DNA of 64,000 nucleotides from Frederiksenia canicola (GCF_011455495.1 NZ_CP015029.1:1364740-1428739), one strand, 5' to 3'. Shown: positions 30,950 through 42,160, counted from the stretch's first letter. Program-made: numbers and translations. Notes: generated from the letters alone by a model not told the origin.

Positions 30950-31993
30950 ATGAAACCAATTTTTGCAAAAGCGCCTCCCCTTGGTGTTCGTCTTGTTATT
31001 GCTATTGCACTTTCTGTCGCCTGTATTTTTTTTGACGGGCGGGGGTCTACCATGGTTCAAGTGCGTAACCTGCTGGAAACTGCGGTAGGTGGCTTATATT
31101 ATTTTGCAAATACCCCACGAGTAGTATTAGACGGAGTAAGCAATAATTTTATTGATAGCCAACGGCTAAAAATGGAAAACCAAGTTTTGCGGGAGCAGAT
31201 CAGAGAAAAGAATGCTGATCTGCTCTTGCTTGATCAGCTTAAAGTTGAAAATCAACGACTGCGGTTGTTGCTCAGCTCGCCATTACGTCAAGATGAATAT
31301 AAAAAGGTAGCGGAAGTGCTCACCGCAGAAATGGACGCTTATCGTCAACAAGTCATTATCAATCAAGGCAAATCAGACGGTGCTTTTGTTGGGCAACCAA
31401 TTATTGACGAGCGTGGTGTGGTCGGGCAGGTGATTTCTGTCGGCGAAAAAAGCAGCAGAGTATTATTGCTGACTGACGTAACCCATGCCATTCCTGTACA
31501 AGTGCTACGTAATGATGTACGTGGTATTGCCAGCGGTACAGGGCATAGTGAAGAGCTGATCTTAGATCATTTACCGAGAACAGTGGACATTGCCAAAGGC
31601 GATGTGTTGGTGACTTCTGGGCTAGGGGGGCATTTTCCCGAAGGTTATCCTGTTGCCGTGGTGGAAACGGTGATCAACGATGGTTCAAGCCATTTTGCAC
31701 GCGTTACTGCACGTCCATTAGCTTCATTGGATCGCTTGCGTTATTTGCTATTACTATGGCCAACCAACGAAGAATTACGTAAAGCCCAAACGATTTCACC
31801 ACAAGATGTTCGAGATGCGGTGGAAGAGCGCCGTAAAAGTTTGAATCCATTAGACCGCTTGCGACAAAAGAAAAAAGAACAGATAAAAGAGGATGTGGAA
31901 ATGCGCGTCATAGACGAGTCAACGGAAAATCCTGCGGCGGAACCTGAAAATGAGAATGCCATTGAGCCGATTGACGAAGGAGTGGTGCAATGA
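30950..31993 (+). CDS. mreC: Rod shape-determining protein MreC
   Basis: 347 aa bitopic protein: one membrane segment near residues 12-30, a coiled coil (about residues 60-105, MENQVLREQIREKNADLLL) and a periplasmic beta-barrel domain with GVVGQVISVGEKSSRVLLLTD. The charged C-terminal tail (RRKSLNPLDRLRQKKKEQ onwards) is likely disordered. It links MreB to the elongasome. The ribosome site is weak. Overlaps mreD by 4 bp. Confidence 0.95.
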   Translation: MKPIFAKAPPLGVRLVIAIALSVACIFFDGRGSTMVQVRNLLETAVGGLYYFANTPRVVLDGVSNNFIDSQRLKMENQVLREQIREKNADLLLLDQLKVENQRLRLLLSSPLRQDEYKKVAEVLTAEMDAYRQQVIINQGKSDGAFVGQPIIDERGVVGQVISVGEKSSRVLLLTDVTHAIPVQVLRNDVRGIASGTGHSEELILDHLPRTVDIAKGDVLVTSGLGGHFPEGYPVAVVETVINDGSSHFARVTARPLASLDRLRYLLLLWPTNEELRKAQTISPQDVRDAVEERRKSLNPLDRLRQKKKEQIKEDVEMRVIDESTENPAAEPENENAIEPIDEGVVQ

Positions 31994-32478
31994 GACAAAA
32001 TGCGATTTTTCAACTACTCATACTGATTTTTATTTTCGCAGTTGCCTTTGTGTTAGAAATTATGCCATGGCCCTTGGGGTTTCAAGGGCTACGTCCAGCG
32101 TGGGTTGCGTTAGTGCTGATTTATTGGGCATTGGCGTTACCCGATAAAATCAGCGTGGGCACCGCGTTTTTAGCGGGGATTGTGTGGGACGTTATTTTAG
32201 GTTCAATTCTTGGCATACATGCCCTTGTTTTATCTGTTGCGATTTACTTTGTTGCGAAGTATCACCTGATATTACGCAATCTTTCTCTCTGGCTACAAAG
32301 TATTTTAGTCATGCTATACATCGCACTAATTCGCTTTGCGATTTTTTTTATCGAATTTATTCTACACAGTGCAGAATTTAATGCTCAAGAAATTCTTGGG
32401 GCTGCGATTAGTGGTGTGCTTTGGCCTTGGGTTTTCTTGTTAATGCGACATATTCGCCGAGGCTTACATCTACGTTAA
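31990..32478 (+). CDS. mreD: Rod shape-determining membrane protein MreD
   Basis: 162 aa with about five membrane segments and the MreD-like [13 protein letters not shown] region. Its ATG overlaps the mreC stop and its TAA shares one base with the rarA ATG, so the four genes are translationally linked. Confidence 0.92.
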   Translation: MRQNAIFQLLILIFIFAVAFVLEIMPWPLGFQGLRPAWVALVLIYWALALPDKISVGTAFLAGIVWDVILGSILGIHALVLSVAIYFVAKYHLILRNLSLWLQSILVMLYIALIRFAIFFIEFILHSAEFNAQEILGAAISGVLWPWVFLLMRHIRRGLHLR

Positions 32479-33815
32479 TGAACAGCTTATCCTTTGATTT
32501 TTCAGCGGATTTTAGACCGCTTTCTGCCCGAATGCGGCCACGCACTCTCGCAGAATATGTCGGACAATCTCATCTCATCGGTGAAGGAAAACCCCTTCAC
32601 CGAGCTATCGCCGCAGGGCATAGCCATTCAATGATTTTCTGGGGGCCGCCAGGTACAGGCAAAACGACCCTCGCTGAAATTATTGCCAACGAATTAGATG
32701 CCGAAGTCGAACGCCTTTCTGCCGTCACTAGTGGCGTTAAAGAGATCCGTGAAGCGATTGACCGAGCCAAACTCAATCGACAAAGCAGTAGACGCACCTT
32801 GCTATTTGTCGATGAAGTCCACCGTTTTAACAAAAGTCAACAAGACGCTTTTCTCCCCCACATTGAAGACGGCACTATTATTTTTATCGGGGCAACCACC
32901 GAAAATCCGTCCTTTGAACTGAATAACGCCCTGCTTTCACGTGCCAGAATTTACATTCTCAAACCATTACAAGCGGTCGATATTTTGAAAATCTTGCAAA
33001 ATGCAATAGCCGACAAAGAACGGGGCTTTGGCAACGAAAAACTGATTTTACAAGACGATGTATTGAATTTGCTTGCGGATTATGTCAATGGCGACGGACG
33101 TTTTGCATTGAATTGTTTAGAGCTGATGGTTGATATGGCAGAAAGCTTACCGCAAGGCAAACTGCTCGATAAAAACTTACTAACCGAAGTGCTCGGTGAA
33201 CGGCAGGCCCGTTTTGATAAAGGCGGTGATCGCTTTTACGATCTCATTTCCGCCTTACATAAATCGGTACGAGGATCGTCTCCCGATGGGGCATTATATT
33301 GGTACGCCCGCATTCTCACGGCAGGTGGCGATCCGCTGTATGTCGCTCGTCGCTTGCTGGCGATTGCTTCCGAAGACATTGGTAATGCTGATCCAAGAGC
33401 GATGCAAGTGGCATTGGCTGCGTGGGATTGTTACACCCGCGTGGGTGCCTATGAAGGCGAACGAGCCATCGCCCAAGCGGTGATTTATCTCGCCGTTGCC
33501 CCAAAAAGTAATGCGGTTTACACCGCTTTCAACGCTGCTAAACAGCTTGCGAAAGAAGCAAAAGATTATGACGTACCAGAACATTTACGTAACGCTCCAA
33601 CGCAATTGATGAAATCTCTCGGGTATGGCGAAGAATATCGCTATGCTCATAACGAGCCGAACGCCTATGCTGCAGGTGAAAATTACTTCCCTCCAGAGCT
33701 GCAAGACACCCAATTCTACTACCCAAGCGAACGGGGAATGGAAAAACAGATCAAAGAAAAACTCGAGTGGCTCAACGGCTTAGACCAACAGAGCGAATTG
33801 AAACGTTACCCATAA
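32478..33815 (+). CDS. rarA: Replication-associated recombination protein RarA (MgsA), AAA+ ATPase
   Basis: 445 aa from ATG 32478, which shares its first base with the mreD stop (TAATG). It has Walker [10 protein letters not shown] near residue 57, Walker [11 protein letters not shown] near 108, the sensor-1 GATTENP and the C-terminal MgsA tetramerisation domain ([17 protein letters not shown] near 270). It acts at stalled replication forks. Coupling to mreBCD is unusual compared with the lolA-rarA-serS order of E. coli. One USS (32969-32978) encodes LQAVD. Confidence 0.95.
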   Translation: MNSLSFDFSADFRPLSARMRPRTLAEYVGQSHLIGEGKPLHRAIAAGHSHSMIFWGPPGTGKTTLAEIIANELDAEVERLSAVTSGVKEIREAIDRAKLNRQSSRRTLLFVDEVHRFNKSQQDAFLPHIEDGTIIFIGATTENPSFELNNALLSRARIYILKPLQAVDILKILQNAIADKERGFGNEKLILQDDVLNLLADYVNGDGRFALNCLELMVDMAESLPQGKLLDKNLLTEVLGERQARFDKGGDRFYDLISALHKSVRGSSPDGALYWYARILTAGGDPLYVARRLLAIASEDIGNADPRAMQVALAAWDCYTRVGAYEGERAIAQAVIYLAVAPKSNAVYTAFNAAKQLAKEAKDYDVPEHLRNAPTQLMKSLGYGEEYRYAHNEPNAYAAGENYFPPELQDTQFYYPSERGMEKQIKEKLEWLNGLDQQSELKRYP

Positions 33816-33853
33816 GACAAGCGGTTAGATCCGCTTAGTTTTTTGCAAATCTA

Positions 33854-35776
33854 ATGAAAATCGAACAAAAAATTGAACACGCCTTTAGCGAATCCGGCAC
33901 ATTAAGTAAAAATATTAACGGCTTTCGTCCTCGCCAAGCACAGCTTGACATGGCACAAGCGGTTGGACGGGCGATTCATTTTGCTGAAAGTGCGGTGATT
34001 GAAGCCGGTACAGGCACGGGCAAAACCTTTGCTTATCTCGTGCCAGCGTTGCTGTCTGGCAAGAAAACCATTGTGTCCACAGGCTCGAAAAACTTACAAG
34101 ATCAGCTGTTTAACCGCGATTTGCCGACCATTCAAAAAGCGTTGAAATACAGCGGCAAAGTTGCTTTACTCAAAGGGCGAGCCAATTATCTCTGCTTGGA
34201 ACGGCTAGATCAGCTGATCGCAATGGGCGTGTTAGGCGATAAATCAGTGCTTGCCGATCTTACCAAAGTGCGAAAATGGCAAACGGGGACGGCAACGGGC
34301 GATCTCAGCGAATGCATCGCCATTGCTGAAGACAGTCCGATTTTGCCACAACTGGTTAGCACTACCGACAGCTGTTTGGGTTCCGATTGTCCGAATTATA
34401 AAGAGTGTTATGTGGTGCAGGCACGCCGTAGAGCGATGGATGCGGACGTAGTGGTGGTGAATCATCATCTATTTTGTGCCGATATGGCGGTTAAAGAGAG
34501 TGGCTTTGGTGAGCTAATCCCCGAAGCTGAGCTGATTATTTTTGATGAGGCACATCAGCTACCTGATATTGCCAGCCAATACTTCGGGCAATCACTGACC
34601 TCCCGCCAGCTGTTCGATATTTGCAAAGATTGCAACATTGTTTACCGCTCTGAACTCAAAGATCTCGCCCAACTGGGCAAAGCGGCGGATCATCTGCAAA
34701 AAGTGGTGCAGGATTTCCGTTTGCTGATTGGTGAAGGATCAATTCGGGGCAATTTGCGAGAGTTGTTGCAAAATCGCAAAGTAGTCGATGGTTTAAATAA
34801 ACTGAATGAAACCCTCGATTTTCTAAGTGAAGTGGTGAAAAAATCTCTCGGACGTTCCGAAATGTTGGATAAAATTTTTGAGCGTTTGGCGGAAGTCAAA
34901 GTGTTATTGAAAAAATTAAGCGATACTACCGTGGTGGGTTACTGTTATTGGTATGAAACGAATGGGCGATTCTTTGGTTTACATATCACACCGCTGACGG
35001 TGGCAGATAAATTTGGCGATCAACTCAAAAACCAAAAAATTGGTTGGGTGTTTACCTCTGCAACACTGGAAGTCGGTGGCAAGTTTGACCACTTCTGCCA
35101 ACGGCTTGGCATTGAGAATGCCGAACAAATGGTGCTACAAAGCCCGTTTGATTACGCTAAACAATCTTTGCTGTGTGTGCCTCGTTATCTGCCTGACAGC
35201 AATAAATCGCATACGTTAACGGCATTAGGGCAGTTACTTAAACCTGTGATTGAGGCGAATAACGGTCGTTGCTTTTTACTTTGTACATCCTATTTTATGA
35301 TGAGAGGGTTGGCGGATTTTTTACGGGAACATAGCTCGCTCAGCGTACTGCTGCAAGGGGAAACGAGCAAAAGCCGCTTGCTGGAAAAATTTATTGATGA
35401 GCCAAATAGCGTGCTGGTCGCCACCCAGAGTTTTTGGGAAGGGATTGATGTACGGGGAGAGGCGTTGTCGTTGGTGATTATCGACAAATTACCGTTCGCT
35501 TCGCCTGACGATCCGCTGCTCAAAGCCCGAATGGAAGATTGCCGCTTGCAAGGCGGTGAGCCGTTTAACGATATTCAAATTCCCGAAGCGGTGATTACCC
35601 TCAAACAAGGCGTAGGGCGATTGATTCGGGATGTGACAGACAAAGGGGCGGTGATTATTTGCGATCCTCGCTTGGTCATGCGAAATTACGGAGCGACTTT
35701 CCTAAAAAGCTTACCGCCGTTTGCTCGCACCCGAGATTTGAATAAAGTCGTGACGTTTTTGCAAGCAAGCGGTTAG
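33854..35776 (+). CDS. yoaA: ATP-dependent DNA helicase YoaA (DinG/XPD-like)
   Basis: 640 aa superfamily 2 helicase. Walker A is in EAGTGTGKTFAY near residue 55 and DEAH (FDEAHQLPD) near residue 230; four cysteines of a probable 4Fe-4S cluster lie between them (YLCLERL, DSCLGSDCPNYKECY). The C-terminal helicase motifs include QSFWEGIDVRG and the QGVGRLIR arginine-finger motif. YoaA works with the clamp-loader subunit HolC in repair of stalled replication. Starts 38 bp after rarA. Confidence 0.93.
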   Translation: MKIEQKIEHAFSESGTLSKNINGFRPRQAQLDMAQAVGRAIHFAESAVIEAGTGTGKTFAYLVPALLSGKKTIVSTGSKNLQDQLFNRDLPTIQKALKYSGKVALLKGRANYLCLERLDQLIAMGVLGDKSVLADLTKVRKWQTGTATGDLSECIAIAEDSPILPQLVSTTDSCLGSDCPNYKECYVVQARRRAMDADVVVVNHHLFCADMAVKESGFGELIPEAELIIFDEAHQLPDIASQYFGQSLTSRQLFDICKDCNIVYRSELKDLAQLGKAADHLQKVVQDFRLLIGEGSIRGNLRELLQNRKVVDGLNKLNETLDFLSEVVKKSLGRSEMLDKIFERLAEVKVLLKKLSDTTVVGYCYWYETNGRFFGLHITPLTVADKFGDQLKNQKIGWVFTSATLEVGGKFDHFCQRLGIENAEQMVLQSPFDYAKQSLLCVPRYLPDSNKSHTLTALGQLLKPVIEANNGRCFLLCTSYFMMRGLADFLREHSSLSVLLQGETSKSRLLEKFIDEPNSVLVATQSFWEGIDVRGEALSLVIIDKLPFASPDDPLLKARMEDCRLQGGEPFNDIQIPEAVITLKQGVGRLIRDVTDKGAVIICDPRLVMRNYGATFLKSLPPFARTRDLNKVVTFLQASG

Positions 35777-35812
35777 TTTGTAGAGATTTTTTGCAAATTT
35801 TTTCTCAAAACT

Positions 35813-35822
35813 GACCGCTTGT
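35813..35822 (-). repeat. USS after yoaA (partial inverted pair)
   Basis: Perfect reverse USS. A degenerate forward partner (GCAAGCGGTT, from 35765) overlaps the yoaA stop, so the pair straddles the gene end. Confidence 0.85.
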
Positions 35823-35836
35823 AATCCATAAAATTG

Positions 35837-35895
35837 TGTAGGGAGGCGTTTAGCCCTCCTGAAGGCGTAACGGTAGGTTAAAACCTGTCCCTACA
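35837..35895. repeat. Branched intergenic repeat (TGTAGGG element)
   Basis: TGTAGGGA (35837-35844) pairs with TCCCTACA (35888-35895). Within these arms are two more potential stems: GGAGG with CCTCC (35842-35846, 35855-35859) and AGGTT with AACCT (35875-35879, 35882-35886). The inner GGAGG shares three bases with the outer arm, so the folds may compete or be shortened. No T-run follows. Confidence 0.6.
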
Positions 35896-35929
35896 AATAC
35901 GATTAATGTTTCATCTTTTTGGAAAGCCT

Positions 35930-36313
35930 ATGTTAATCAAAGTATTACGTTTTATTGTTGGGCTCGCATTGCTGTTTTTAATGCTCTATTTGGGGAGGTT
36001 GGTCAATCAACTGCTCCCGATTGGCATTCCCGAAAGCATTTGGGGATTATTGATTTTATTTAGTTTATTACTGACGAATATTCTCAAAATACAATGGGTT
36101 TCCCCGGCATCTCGCCCAATTTTACGTTATATGACACTGTTCTTTTTGCCGATTTGTTCAGGCATTATTGAGCAAACGGATATGCTTCATCAACATCTCA
36201 ACGCCTTGATTTTGGCTAACTTTTTGAGTGCAGTCTTATCACTGGTACTGATTGGCTATCTTGCACAGTGGCTATTTAGTCAAGAACAAAAACAGGAACA
36301 TGTTGATGAATGA
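35930..36313 (+). CDS. LrgA/CidA (YohJ) family membrane protein
   Basis: 127 aa from ATG 35930, preceded by GGAAAG; an upstream in-frame ATG at 35906 is less likely. Four membrane segments and the PIGIPESIWGLLIL motif match the holin-like CidA/LrgA family, which with LrgB influences murein hydrolase activity and small-metabolite export. Overlaps the next gene by 8 bp. Confidence 0.9.
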   Translation: MLIKVLRFIVGLALLFLMLYLGRLVNQLLPIGIPESIWGLLILFSLLLTNILKIQWVSPASRPILRYMTLFFLPICSGIIEQTDMLHQHLNALILANFLSAVLSLVLIGYLAQWLFSQEQKQEHVDE

Positions 36314-37004
36314 CCTGATGATTTATGCCTATACATTATTGACGGTGGCGGTATTTGTAACGGCATGGAAATTGAGCAAAAAACTCAAATCCGCCATTTT
36401 AAATCCGTTTATTTTATCACTGCTGTTACTGGTGTTGATTCTGCTCGGGTTTGACATTCCGTTTGAACGCTATTATCAAGGTAATAGCGTTTTAAATGAA
36501 TTGCTTGGTGTATCGGTTGTTGCTCTTGCCGTTCCATTTTATGAGCAATTGCCGCAGCTAATTAAGCATTGGCGAAAAATCAGTATCATCGTGATAATTT
36601 CAACGCTACTCACTATGTTGATGGGCGTCGGGTTAGCGATCTTATTTGGGGCTAGTCCACAGATTGTGGCAGCGGTTTTACCGAAATCGGTAACCACAGC
36701 AATTGCCATCTCAATCGCGAATGAAATTGGCGGCAGTTCGGCAATCAGTGCCGTTGCTGTGTTGATCGCAGGGCTAACAGGCTCAGCATTCGGCTTAGCT
36801 ATCTTACAGAAAGTCAACGTGCATAACACCCGTGCGATTGGGTTAAGTATGGGCGCCGTTTCTCATGCGTTAGGCACGGCTCGTTCAATGGAGTATAGTA
36901 TTAAAGCGGGAAGTTATGCCTCAGTCTCTTTGGTGTTGTGTGGCGTACTTTCTTCGTTGCTTGCCCCTTGGGTGTTTCGTTTAGCGTTAGCCATGTGCTA
37001 TTAA
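36306..37004 (+). CDS. LrgB/CidB (YohK) family membrane protein
   Basis: 232 aa from ATG 36306 (AGGA 8 nt upstream; ATG 36300 is an alternative). About seven membrane segments with the conserved LPKSVTTAIAISIANEIGG stretch near residue 125 and SMGAVSHALGTARSME near 180. It forms a conserved pair with the preceding gene. Likely roles are control of autolysis or transport of small organic acids; which is unknown here. Confidence 0.91.
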   Translation: MNDLMIYAYTLLTVAVFVTAWKLSKKLKSAILNPFILSLLLLVLILLGFDIPFERYYQGNSVLNELLGVSVVALAVPFYEQLPQLIKHWRKISIIVIISTLLTMLMGVGLAILFGASPQIVAAVLPKSVTTAIAISIANEIGGSSAISAVAVLIAGLTGSAFGLAILQKVNVHNTRAIGLSMGAVSHALGTARSMEYSIKAGSYASVSLVLCGVLSSLLAPWVFRLALAMCY

Positions 37005-37062
37005 CAAGCGGTCGGTTTAGGCAAAAGTTTTGCAAAAAATCAGTAGGATCTGACCGCTTGCG
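37004..37062. repeat. Inverted USS pair after the LrgB-family gene (second arm degenerate)
   Basis: Perfect USS at 37004-37013 starting on the last base of the gene; the reverse arm GACCGCTTGC has one mismatch. The spacer has AAGTTTTGCAAAAA. It may terminate the two-gene unit before msbA. Confidence 0.8.
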
Positions 37063-37134
37063 GACAATAAATTTGGTAGAACGGCAAATACCCTTTAAAA
37101 TGCGTACTGTTTTTGCTTCAGAATATGAGAAATT

Positions 37135-38913
37135 ATGACTAAGAAATCATTCTCCATTGATGAGATGACACAAGATCAATCCACGATGCAAACATTCAAG
37201 CGTTTGTGGCCGATGATCTCCCCCTTTAAATTAGGCATTATTGTGGCAATGGTTGCCATGATTTTAAATGCGGCTGCAGATGCGTATTTAATTACAATGT
37301 TGAAGCCGTTAATTGATGAAGGATTCGGTAATAATGCAGACCGCAATTTCTTGAAAATTATGGCATTTATTGTGGTGGGACTGATTTTTGCTCGCGGAAT
37401 GACCAGCTTTGTTTCAAGCTATTGCTTGGCATGGGTCTCGGGTAAAGTGGTGATGACGATGCGGCAGAAAGTATTTAAGCACTTGATGTTCATGCCTGTC
37501 ACTTTCTTTGATCAAAACTCCTCAGGGAAATTGCTTTCTCGAATTACTTATGATTCAGAACAGATTGCAGGATCGTCTGCTAGTGCCTTGCAAAGTGTGG
37601 TGCGGGAAGGGGTGTATATCATTTTCTTAGTGGCTACGATGTTCTATTACAGCTGGCGATTATCCCTTGTGCTGTTTTTGATCGGCCCATTAATTGCGAT
37701 TTTGATTCGGGTGGTGTCAAAACGCTTTCGTAAGTTGAGCCGCAACATGCAAGAATCCATGGGAAGTATGACAGAAAGTGCCGAACAAATGTTACGTGGT
37801 CATAAAGTAGTGTTGTCCTTTGGTGGTCAGCAAGTGGAAGAAGAACGTTTCAACCATACAAGCAATGATATGCGTCGCAAAGGCATGAAAATGATGGCCG
37901 CTACAGCCATTTCTGATCCGATTATTCAGGTGATTGCATCTTTGGCATTGGCGGTAGTCCTATTTGTCGCAGGGTCGCCAGAAATCATGGGTGAAACATT
38001 GACCGCCGGTGAGTTTGCCGCTGTTATTGGGGCATTGATGGGGATTCTACGTCCACTAAAAACACTCACTAATGTGAATGCACAATTTCAACGTGGCATG
38101 GCGGCTTGCCAAACGTTGTTTACTTTATTTGATTTACCAACGGAAAAAGATGAAGGAACCCACCAAGTTGAACGAGCAAAAGGGGATATTCGTTTTGAAA
38201 ATGTCACCTTTACCTATTTTGGTAAAGAACAACCAGCATTGAAAAATATTTCGTTTGATCTTCCAGCAGGTAAAACATTGGCTTTGGTTGGACGATCTGG
38301 ATCAGGCAAATCGACCATTGCGAATTTGATTACCCGTTTTTATGAGATTGATTCGGGCAAAATTACGCTTGATGACGTGTCTATCAGCGATTACACACTC
38401 AATAATTTACGTGAACAATGTGCGATTGTTTCGCAGCAAGTTCACTTATTTAACGATACAGTTGCAAACAACATTGCTTATGCAGCAAAAGATAAATTCA
38501 GCCGTGAGCAAATTATTGAAGCCGCAAAAGCTGCGTATGCAATGGAGTTTATCGAAAAAATGCCACAAGGGTTAGATACCATTATTGGTGAAAATGGTGT
38601 GAATTTATCTGGCGGACAACGTCAGCGTTTAGCAATTGCTCGAGCATTGTTACGCAATTCCCCTGTATTAGTGTTAGATGAAGCAACCTCTGCATTGGAT
38701 ACAGAATCTGAACGAGCAATTCAAGCTGCGCTTGATGAGTTGCAAAAAGACCGTACTGTTTTGGTGATCGCTCACCGACTATCGACAATTGAAAAAGCCG
38801 ATGAGATTTTGGTTGTTGATCATGGTGAAATTATTGAAAGAGGATCTCACCAAGCGTTATTGGAAAAAGATGGCGCTTATAAACAGCTACACAGTTTGCA
38901 GTTTGGTGAATAG
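37135..38913 (+). CDS. msbA: Lipid A export ATP-binding/permease protein MsbA
   Basis: 592 aa half-transporter: six membrane segments in the first 320 residues, then an ABC domain with Walker A GRSGSGKS near residue 387, LSGGQRQR near 490 and Walker [13 protein letters not shown]. It flips lipid A-core across the inner membrane. In E. coli lpxK follows; here a terminator and the convergent ppc follow, so lpxK lies elsewhere. Confidence 0.95.
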   Translation: MTKKSFSIDEMTQDQSTMQTFKRLWPMISPFKLGIIVAMVAMILNAAADAYLITMLKPLIDEGFGNNADRNFLKIMAFIVVGLIFARGMTSFVSSYCLAWVSGKVVMTMRQKVFKHLMFMPVTFFDQNSSGKLLSRITYDSEQIAGSSASALQSVVREGVYIIFLVATMFYYSWRLSLVLFLIGPLIAILIRVVSKRFRKLSRNMQESMGSMTESAEQMLRGHKVVLSFGGQQVEEERFNHTSNDMRRKGMKMMAATAISDPIIQVIASLALAVVLFVAGSPEIMGETLTAGEFAAVIGALMGILRPLKTLTNVNAQFQRGMAACQTLFTLFDLPTEKDEGTHQVERAKGDIRFENVTFTYFGKEQPALKNISFDLPAGKTLALVGRSGSGKSTIANLITRFYEIDSGKITLDDVSISDYTLNNLREQCAIVSQQVHLFNDTVANNIAYAAKDKFSREQIIEAAKAAYAMEFIEKMPQGLDTIIGENGVNLSGGQRQRLAIARALLRNSPVLVLDEATSALDTESERAIQAALDELQKDRTVLVIAHRLSTIEKADEILVVDHGEIIERGSHQALLEKDGAYKQLHSLQFGE

Positions 38914-38921
38914 ATAATAAA

Positions 38922-38956
38922 AAAATGCCCTAGCGTTTGAATTTCTAGGGCATTTT
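38922..38956. terminator. Bidirectional terminator between msbA and ppc
   Basis: A perfect 12-bp stem (AAAATGCCCTAG, 38922-38933, with CTAGGGCATTTT, 38945-38956) and an 11-nt loop, with A and T runs on the two sides. Confidence 0.9.
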
Positions 38957-38979
38957 CATTGTGGCTAAACACTGAGCAT

Positions 38980-41619
38980 TTAGCCTGTATTCCGCATGCC
39001 TGCCGCAATGCCAGTGATAGTAATCATCAGGGCTTGTTCAAGGGCTGGGTTTGGATTATCGCCTTGGGAACGTAAGCGGTGTAACAGTTCCACTTGCAAC
39101 AAGTTAAGCGGGTCAGTGTAAACATTACGCAGAGCGATGGAGTCCGCAACCCAAGGTAAATCAGCCATTAATTGACTCTCGTGAGCGAGAGAAAGTACGG
39201 TTTTAATATCATCTTGCAACTGGCTGCGTAACGTTTTGCCTAAGTGGTGCAGATTTTCTGGTACAAGGCGTTGATCGTAATGTTCCGCTAACCACGCATC
39301 GGCTTTGCTGAACACCATTTCCAACATACCAATACGGGTCGAGAAGAACGGCCATTGTTTGCACATTTCTTTCAGTAACGCTTCATTGCCCTGTTCAATT
39401 AACTGACGCAACGCTGCACCCGCCCCAAGCCATGCAGGGAGCATTAAGCGGTTTTGCATCCACGCAAAAATCCACGGAATAGCCCGCAAACTTTCTACTC
39501 CGCCGTTTGGATTACGCTTCGCTGGGCGTGAACCTAATGGTAATTTTGAGAGTTCTAACTCAGGCGTTGCTGAACGGAAATAAGGCACGAAATCTGGCTC
39601 ACCACGTACAATGCCACGATAGATTTCACAAGAAAGTTGCGAACCTTGATCCATTATCGCTCGCCACGCTGTTTTGGGTTCTGGCGGTGGGAAAATATTC
39701 GCTTCTAAAATCGCACTGGCGTAGAGGTCTAAACTTTCCACGGCCACTGCAGGTAAGCCGAGTTTAAAACGGATCATCTCGCCTTGTTCTGTCACTCGTA
39801 AACCGTTTTTGAGTGAGCGAGGTGGCTGAGAAAGCAGTGCCGCATGAGCAGGTGCACCGCCACGACCAATGGTGCCGCCACGCCCGTGGAATAAGGTCAA
39901 TTCAATGTTGAATTTTTCGCACAAGTTTACTAAGGCCTCTTGGGCTCGATATTGTGCCCATGATGCCGCCAACATTCCCGCATCTTTGGCGGAGTCGGAA
40001 TAGCCGATCATCACCATTTGTTTATTGTTGATCACACCACGATACCAGCCGATATTAAACAAATCGGTCATGACTTTTTCGCAGCGATCTAAATCGTCTA
40101 AGGTTTCAAAGAGTGGTGCAACGGGGATCGCTTGTTTACAGCCTGATTCTTTGAGCAATAAATGTACCGCAAGCACATCAGAGGCTTCTCTCGCCATCGA
40201 AATCACATAAGCTGAAATCACGCCTTCTGGCTGTTCTGCCACCACTTTGCAGGTCGCCAAAATTTCTGCTGTTTCTGGGCTTGGTGTCCAATTGCTTGGC
40301 ACAAGCGGTCGGCGAGAACTCAGTTCACGGACTAAGAAGGCTTGTTTGTCATCTTCTGTCCATTGCGAATAATCGCCTAAACCGATATAGCGAGTAATTT
40401 CAGCAACTGCCATTGCGTGACGCGTACTTTCTTGGCGAATATCTAAACGAGAAAGCCCTAAGCCAAAACAGCGAATGCGGCGTAAGCAGTCAAGTAAACC
40501 GCCGTTGGCGATGATCCGCATTCCACATTGGTGCAACGATTGATAACAGTCGTAAAGTGGTTCCCAAAGCTGTTCGTCATTTGTCAAAATTTCGTCAAAA
40601 CTGACCGCTTGTGGTCTGCCTTCAAGCAAATCGCCATAGTAGGCAACGGTTTTGGTTAACTTGGAACGCAGGGATTTCATCAACACACGATATGGCTCTA
40701 AGTGATCACCATATTTCGCCCGAAATTCTGTGGTACAATTCACTACCGAAAGTTCGTCTGCCAAGCCTTTCACATCTTCTAAGAACAGTTCTGCCGCTTT
40801 CCAACGATTCATCAACAACACTTGACGAGTGGTTTGTGCAGTCACAAATGGGTTACCATCACGGTCACCGCCCATCCACGACGAAAAACGCACAGGAGCT
40901 AAACCTACAGGGTGTTGCACACCGAAATGTTTCTCTAAATGGAAATTGATTTGGCGGCAGAATTCAGGCACGGCTTTCCATAAACTGTTTTCAATGACCG
41001 CCATTCCCCATTTAGCTTCATCGACTGGCGTTGGGCGTTGAGTGCGGATTTCGTTAGTATGCCACGCAAGAGCAATCAGCTGCATCAAACGGCGTTTGAG
41101 CTTGGTGGTTTCTTTTTCGGTCAGATCATTGTGTTCTAAACGGCTTAAACAGCGGTTGATTTCAACGTGTTTATTGACAAGTGAACGGCGGGTAACTTCC
41201 GTTGGGTGAGCGGTAAGTACCAAGTCGATCAACAGTTTTTCAATGGTTTCGATCACTTTTTCTGCAGGCACGTTTTGAGCTTTTAAACGCTCAAATAACG
41301 CTCCCATTGAACGTTCTCCGAGAGAAGCATCTTTGCTGTGGCGAGAAATGGTTTGGTACTGTTCTGCAATGTTGGTCAGGTTTAAAAATTGGCTGAAGGC
41401 ACGAGCAACGGGGATCACATTTTCAGTCGAAATATTGGCAAGAATATCAAGCAATTGTTCACGTGCTTTCTCATCGCCCGCACGAGACGCTCTAGATAAT
41501 TGGCGAATATTCTCAATCAACTCTAAAATGTCGTTGCCTTGGGCATCACGAATGGTTTCCCCTAGAAAATCCCCTAACATATGAATATTACTACGCAGTG
41601 ATTCATATTGGTGGTGCAT
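38980..41619 (-). CDS. ppc: Phosphoenolpyruvate carboxylase
   Basis: 879 aa, close to the E. coli enzyme (883). The active-site signatures are present: [12 protein letters not shown] with the catalytic His near residue 138, [11 protein letters not shown] near 540 with the catalytic Lys, and [12 protein letters not shown] near 575. It carboxylates PEP to oxaloacetate, feeding the reductive branch to succinate that is important in fermenting Pasteurellaceae. AAGGGGA ribosome site before the ATG. Two USS copies lie inside (40301-40310, 40603-40612). Confidence 0.97.
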   Translation of the reverse strand: MHHQYESLRSNIHMLGDFLGETIRDAQGNDILELIENIRQLSRASRAGDEKAREQLLDILANISTENVIPVARAFSQFLNLTNIAEQYQTISRHSKDASLGERSMGALFERLKAQNVPAEKVIETIEKLLIDLVLTAHPTEVTRRSLVNKHVEINRCLSRLEHNDLTEKETTKLKRRLMQLIALAWHTNEIRTQRPTPVDEAKWGMAVIENSLWKAVPEFCRQINFHLEKHFGVQHPVGLAPVRFSSWMGGDRDGNPFVTAQTTRQVLLMNRWKAAELFLEDVKGLADELSVVNCTTEFRAKYGDHLEPYRVLMKSLRSKLTKTVAYYGDLLEGRPQAVSFDEILTNDEQLWEPLYDCYQSLHQCGMRIIANGGLLDCLRRIRCFGLGLSRLDIRQESTRHAMAVAEITRYIGLGDYSQWTEDDKQAFLVRELSSRRPLVPSNWTPSPETAEILATCKVVAEQPEGVISAYVISMAREASDVLAVHLLLKESGCKQAIPVAPLFETLDDLDRCEKVMTDLFNIGWYRGVINNKQMVMIGYSDSAKDAGMLAASWAQYRAQEALVNLCEKFNIELTLFHGRGGTIGRGGAPAHAALLSQPPRSLKNGLRVTEQGEMIRFKLGLPAVAVESLDLYASAILEANIFPPPEPKTAWRAIMDQGSQLSCEIYRGIVRGEPDFVPYFRSATPELELSKLPLGSRPAKRNPNGGVESLRAIPWIFAWMQNRLMLPAWLGAGAALRQLIEQGNEALLKEMCKQWPFFSTRIGMLEMVFSKADAWLAEHYDQRLVPENLHHLGKTLRSQLQDDIKTVLSLAHESQLMADLPWVADSIALRNVYTDPLNLLQVELLHRLRSQGDNPNPALEQALMITITGIAAGMRNTG

Positions 41620-41744
41620 AAAATCCCCTTAAAAAATAGTTCAAAAAACAGGGGGTAGATATACCGAAAAAGCCTAAAAATTGCAATATGATTTAATTTT
41701 TTTGATGAAATAAATTAAAAAAAGTTATTAAAAGAAGAGAGTAT

Positions 41745-41815
41745 ACAAGTGGTCAGATCCCACTCTTTTTTTGCAATTCCCATTTGCAAAGTTTTTGTTG
41801 GATCTGACCGCTTGT
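41745..41815. repeat. Inverted USS pair (first arm degenerate)
   Basis: ACAAGTGGTC (one mismatch) at 41745-41754 faces a perfect reverse USS at 41806-41815, with two TTTGCAA boxes between. It lies next to the 3' end of a decayed gene. Confidence 0.85.
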
Positions 41816-41816
41816 A

Positions 41817-42106
41817 TTAGGATGATACTTGCCATGAAATCATCGCACAACGGCGTTGTCCGTGTTTGATTGGACGATTATTTTGCTGTCTGGTTTGGTA
41901 GAAATACAGGAGCTTTGTTTTTTTGTATTGTTGTAGTAACTCCAATATTCCTTGGCGAAATCTAACGCATAGACTTGTTGAGATTGGCGAGATAAAGGAA
42001 ATGTAAGCGTACTTGGATCATTGCCAATATTGAGAAAACTGGCAGTTGGTTCAACACTTAATTGGTTTAAAAATTGTGTTGTGTGGCTATTTTTTTCTAC
42101 ATACAT
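41817..42106 (-). pseudogene. Remnant of a class I SAM-dependent methyltransferase
   Basis: The minus-strand frame from ATG 42106 gives FLNIGNDPSTLTFPLS, then QQVYALDF, which looks like motif I (DIGCGPGTLALPLA) and the acidic end of motif II. Just after ALDF the sense leaves this frame: a one-base shift near 41957 restores RQGILELLQQYKK, the usual continuation. The shifted frame ends after about 45 further residues at a stop at 41817. About 95 codons remain of a protein normally over 200 aa, and the Gly-rich loop is itself altered (NDPS). So a frameshift and a 3' deletion are both likely. Not translated to a working enzyme. Confidence 0.6.
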
Positions 42107-42160
42107 AGTCTTAAACGTAAATAATCATGGGAATGATTTTGCAAAAGACATTACATAAAA

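Noticed and set aside
41840-42106. An intact 88-residue gene.
   Set aside because: The sequence is better explained as a frameshifted methyltransferase remnant.
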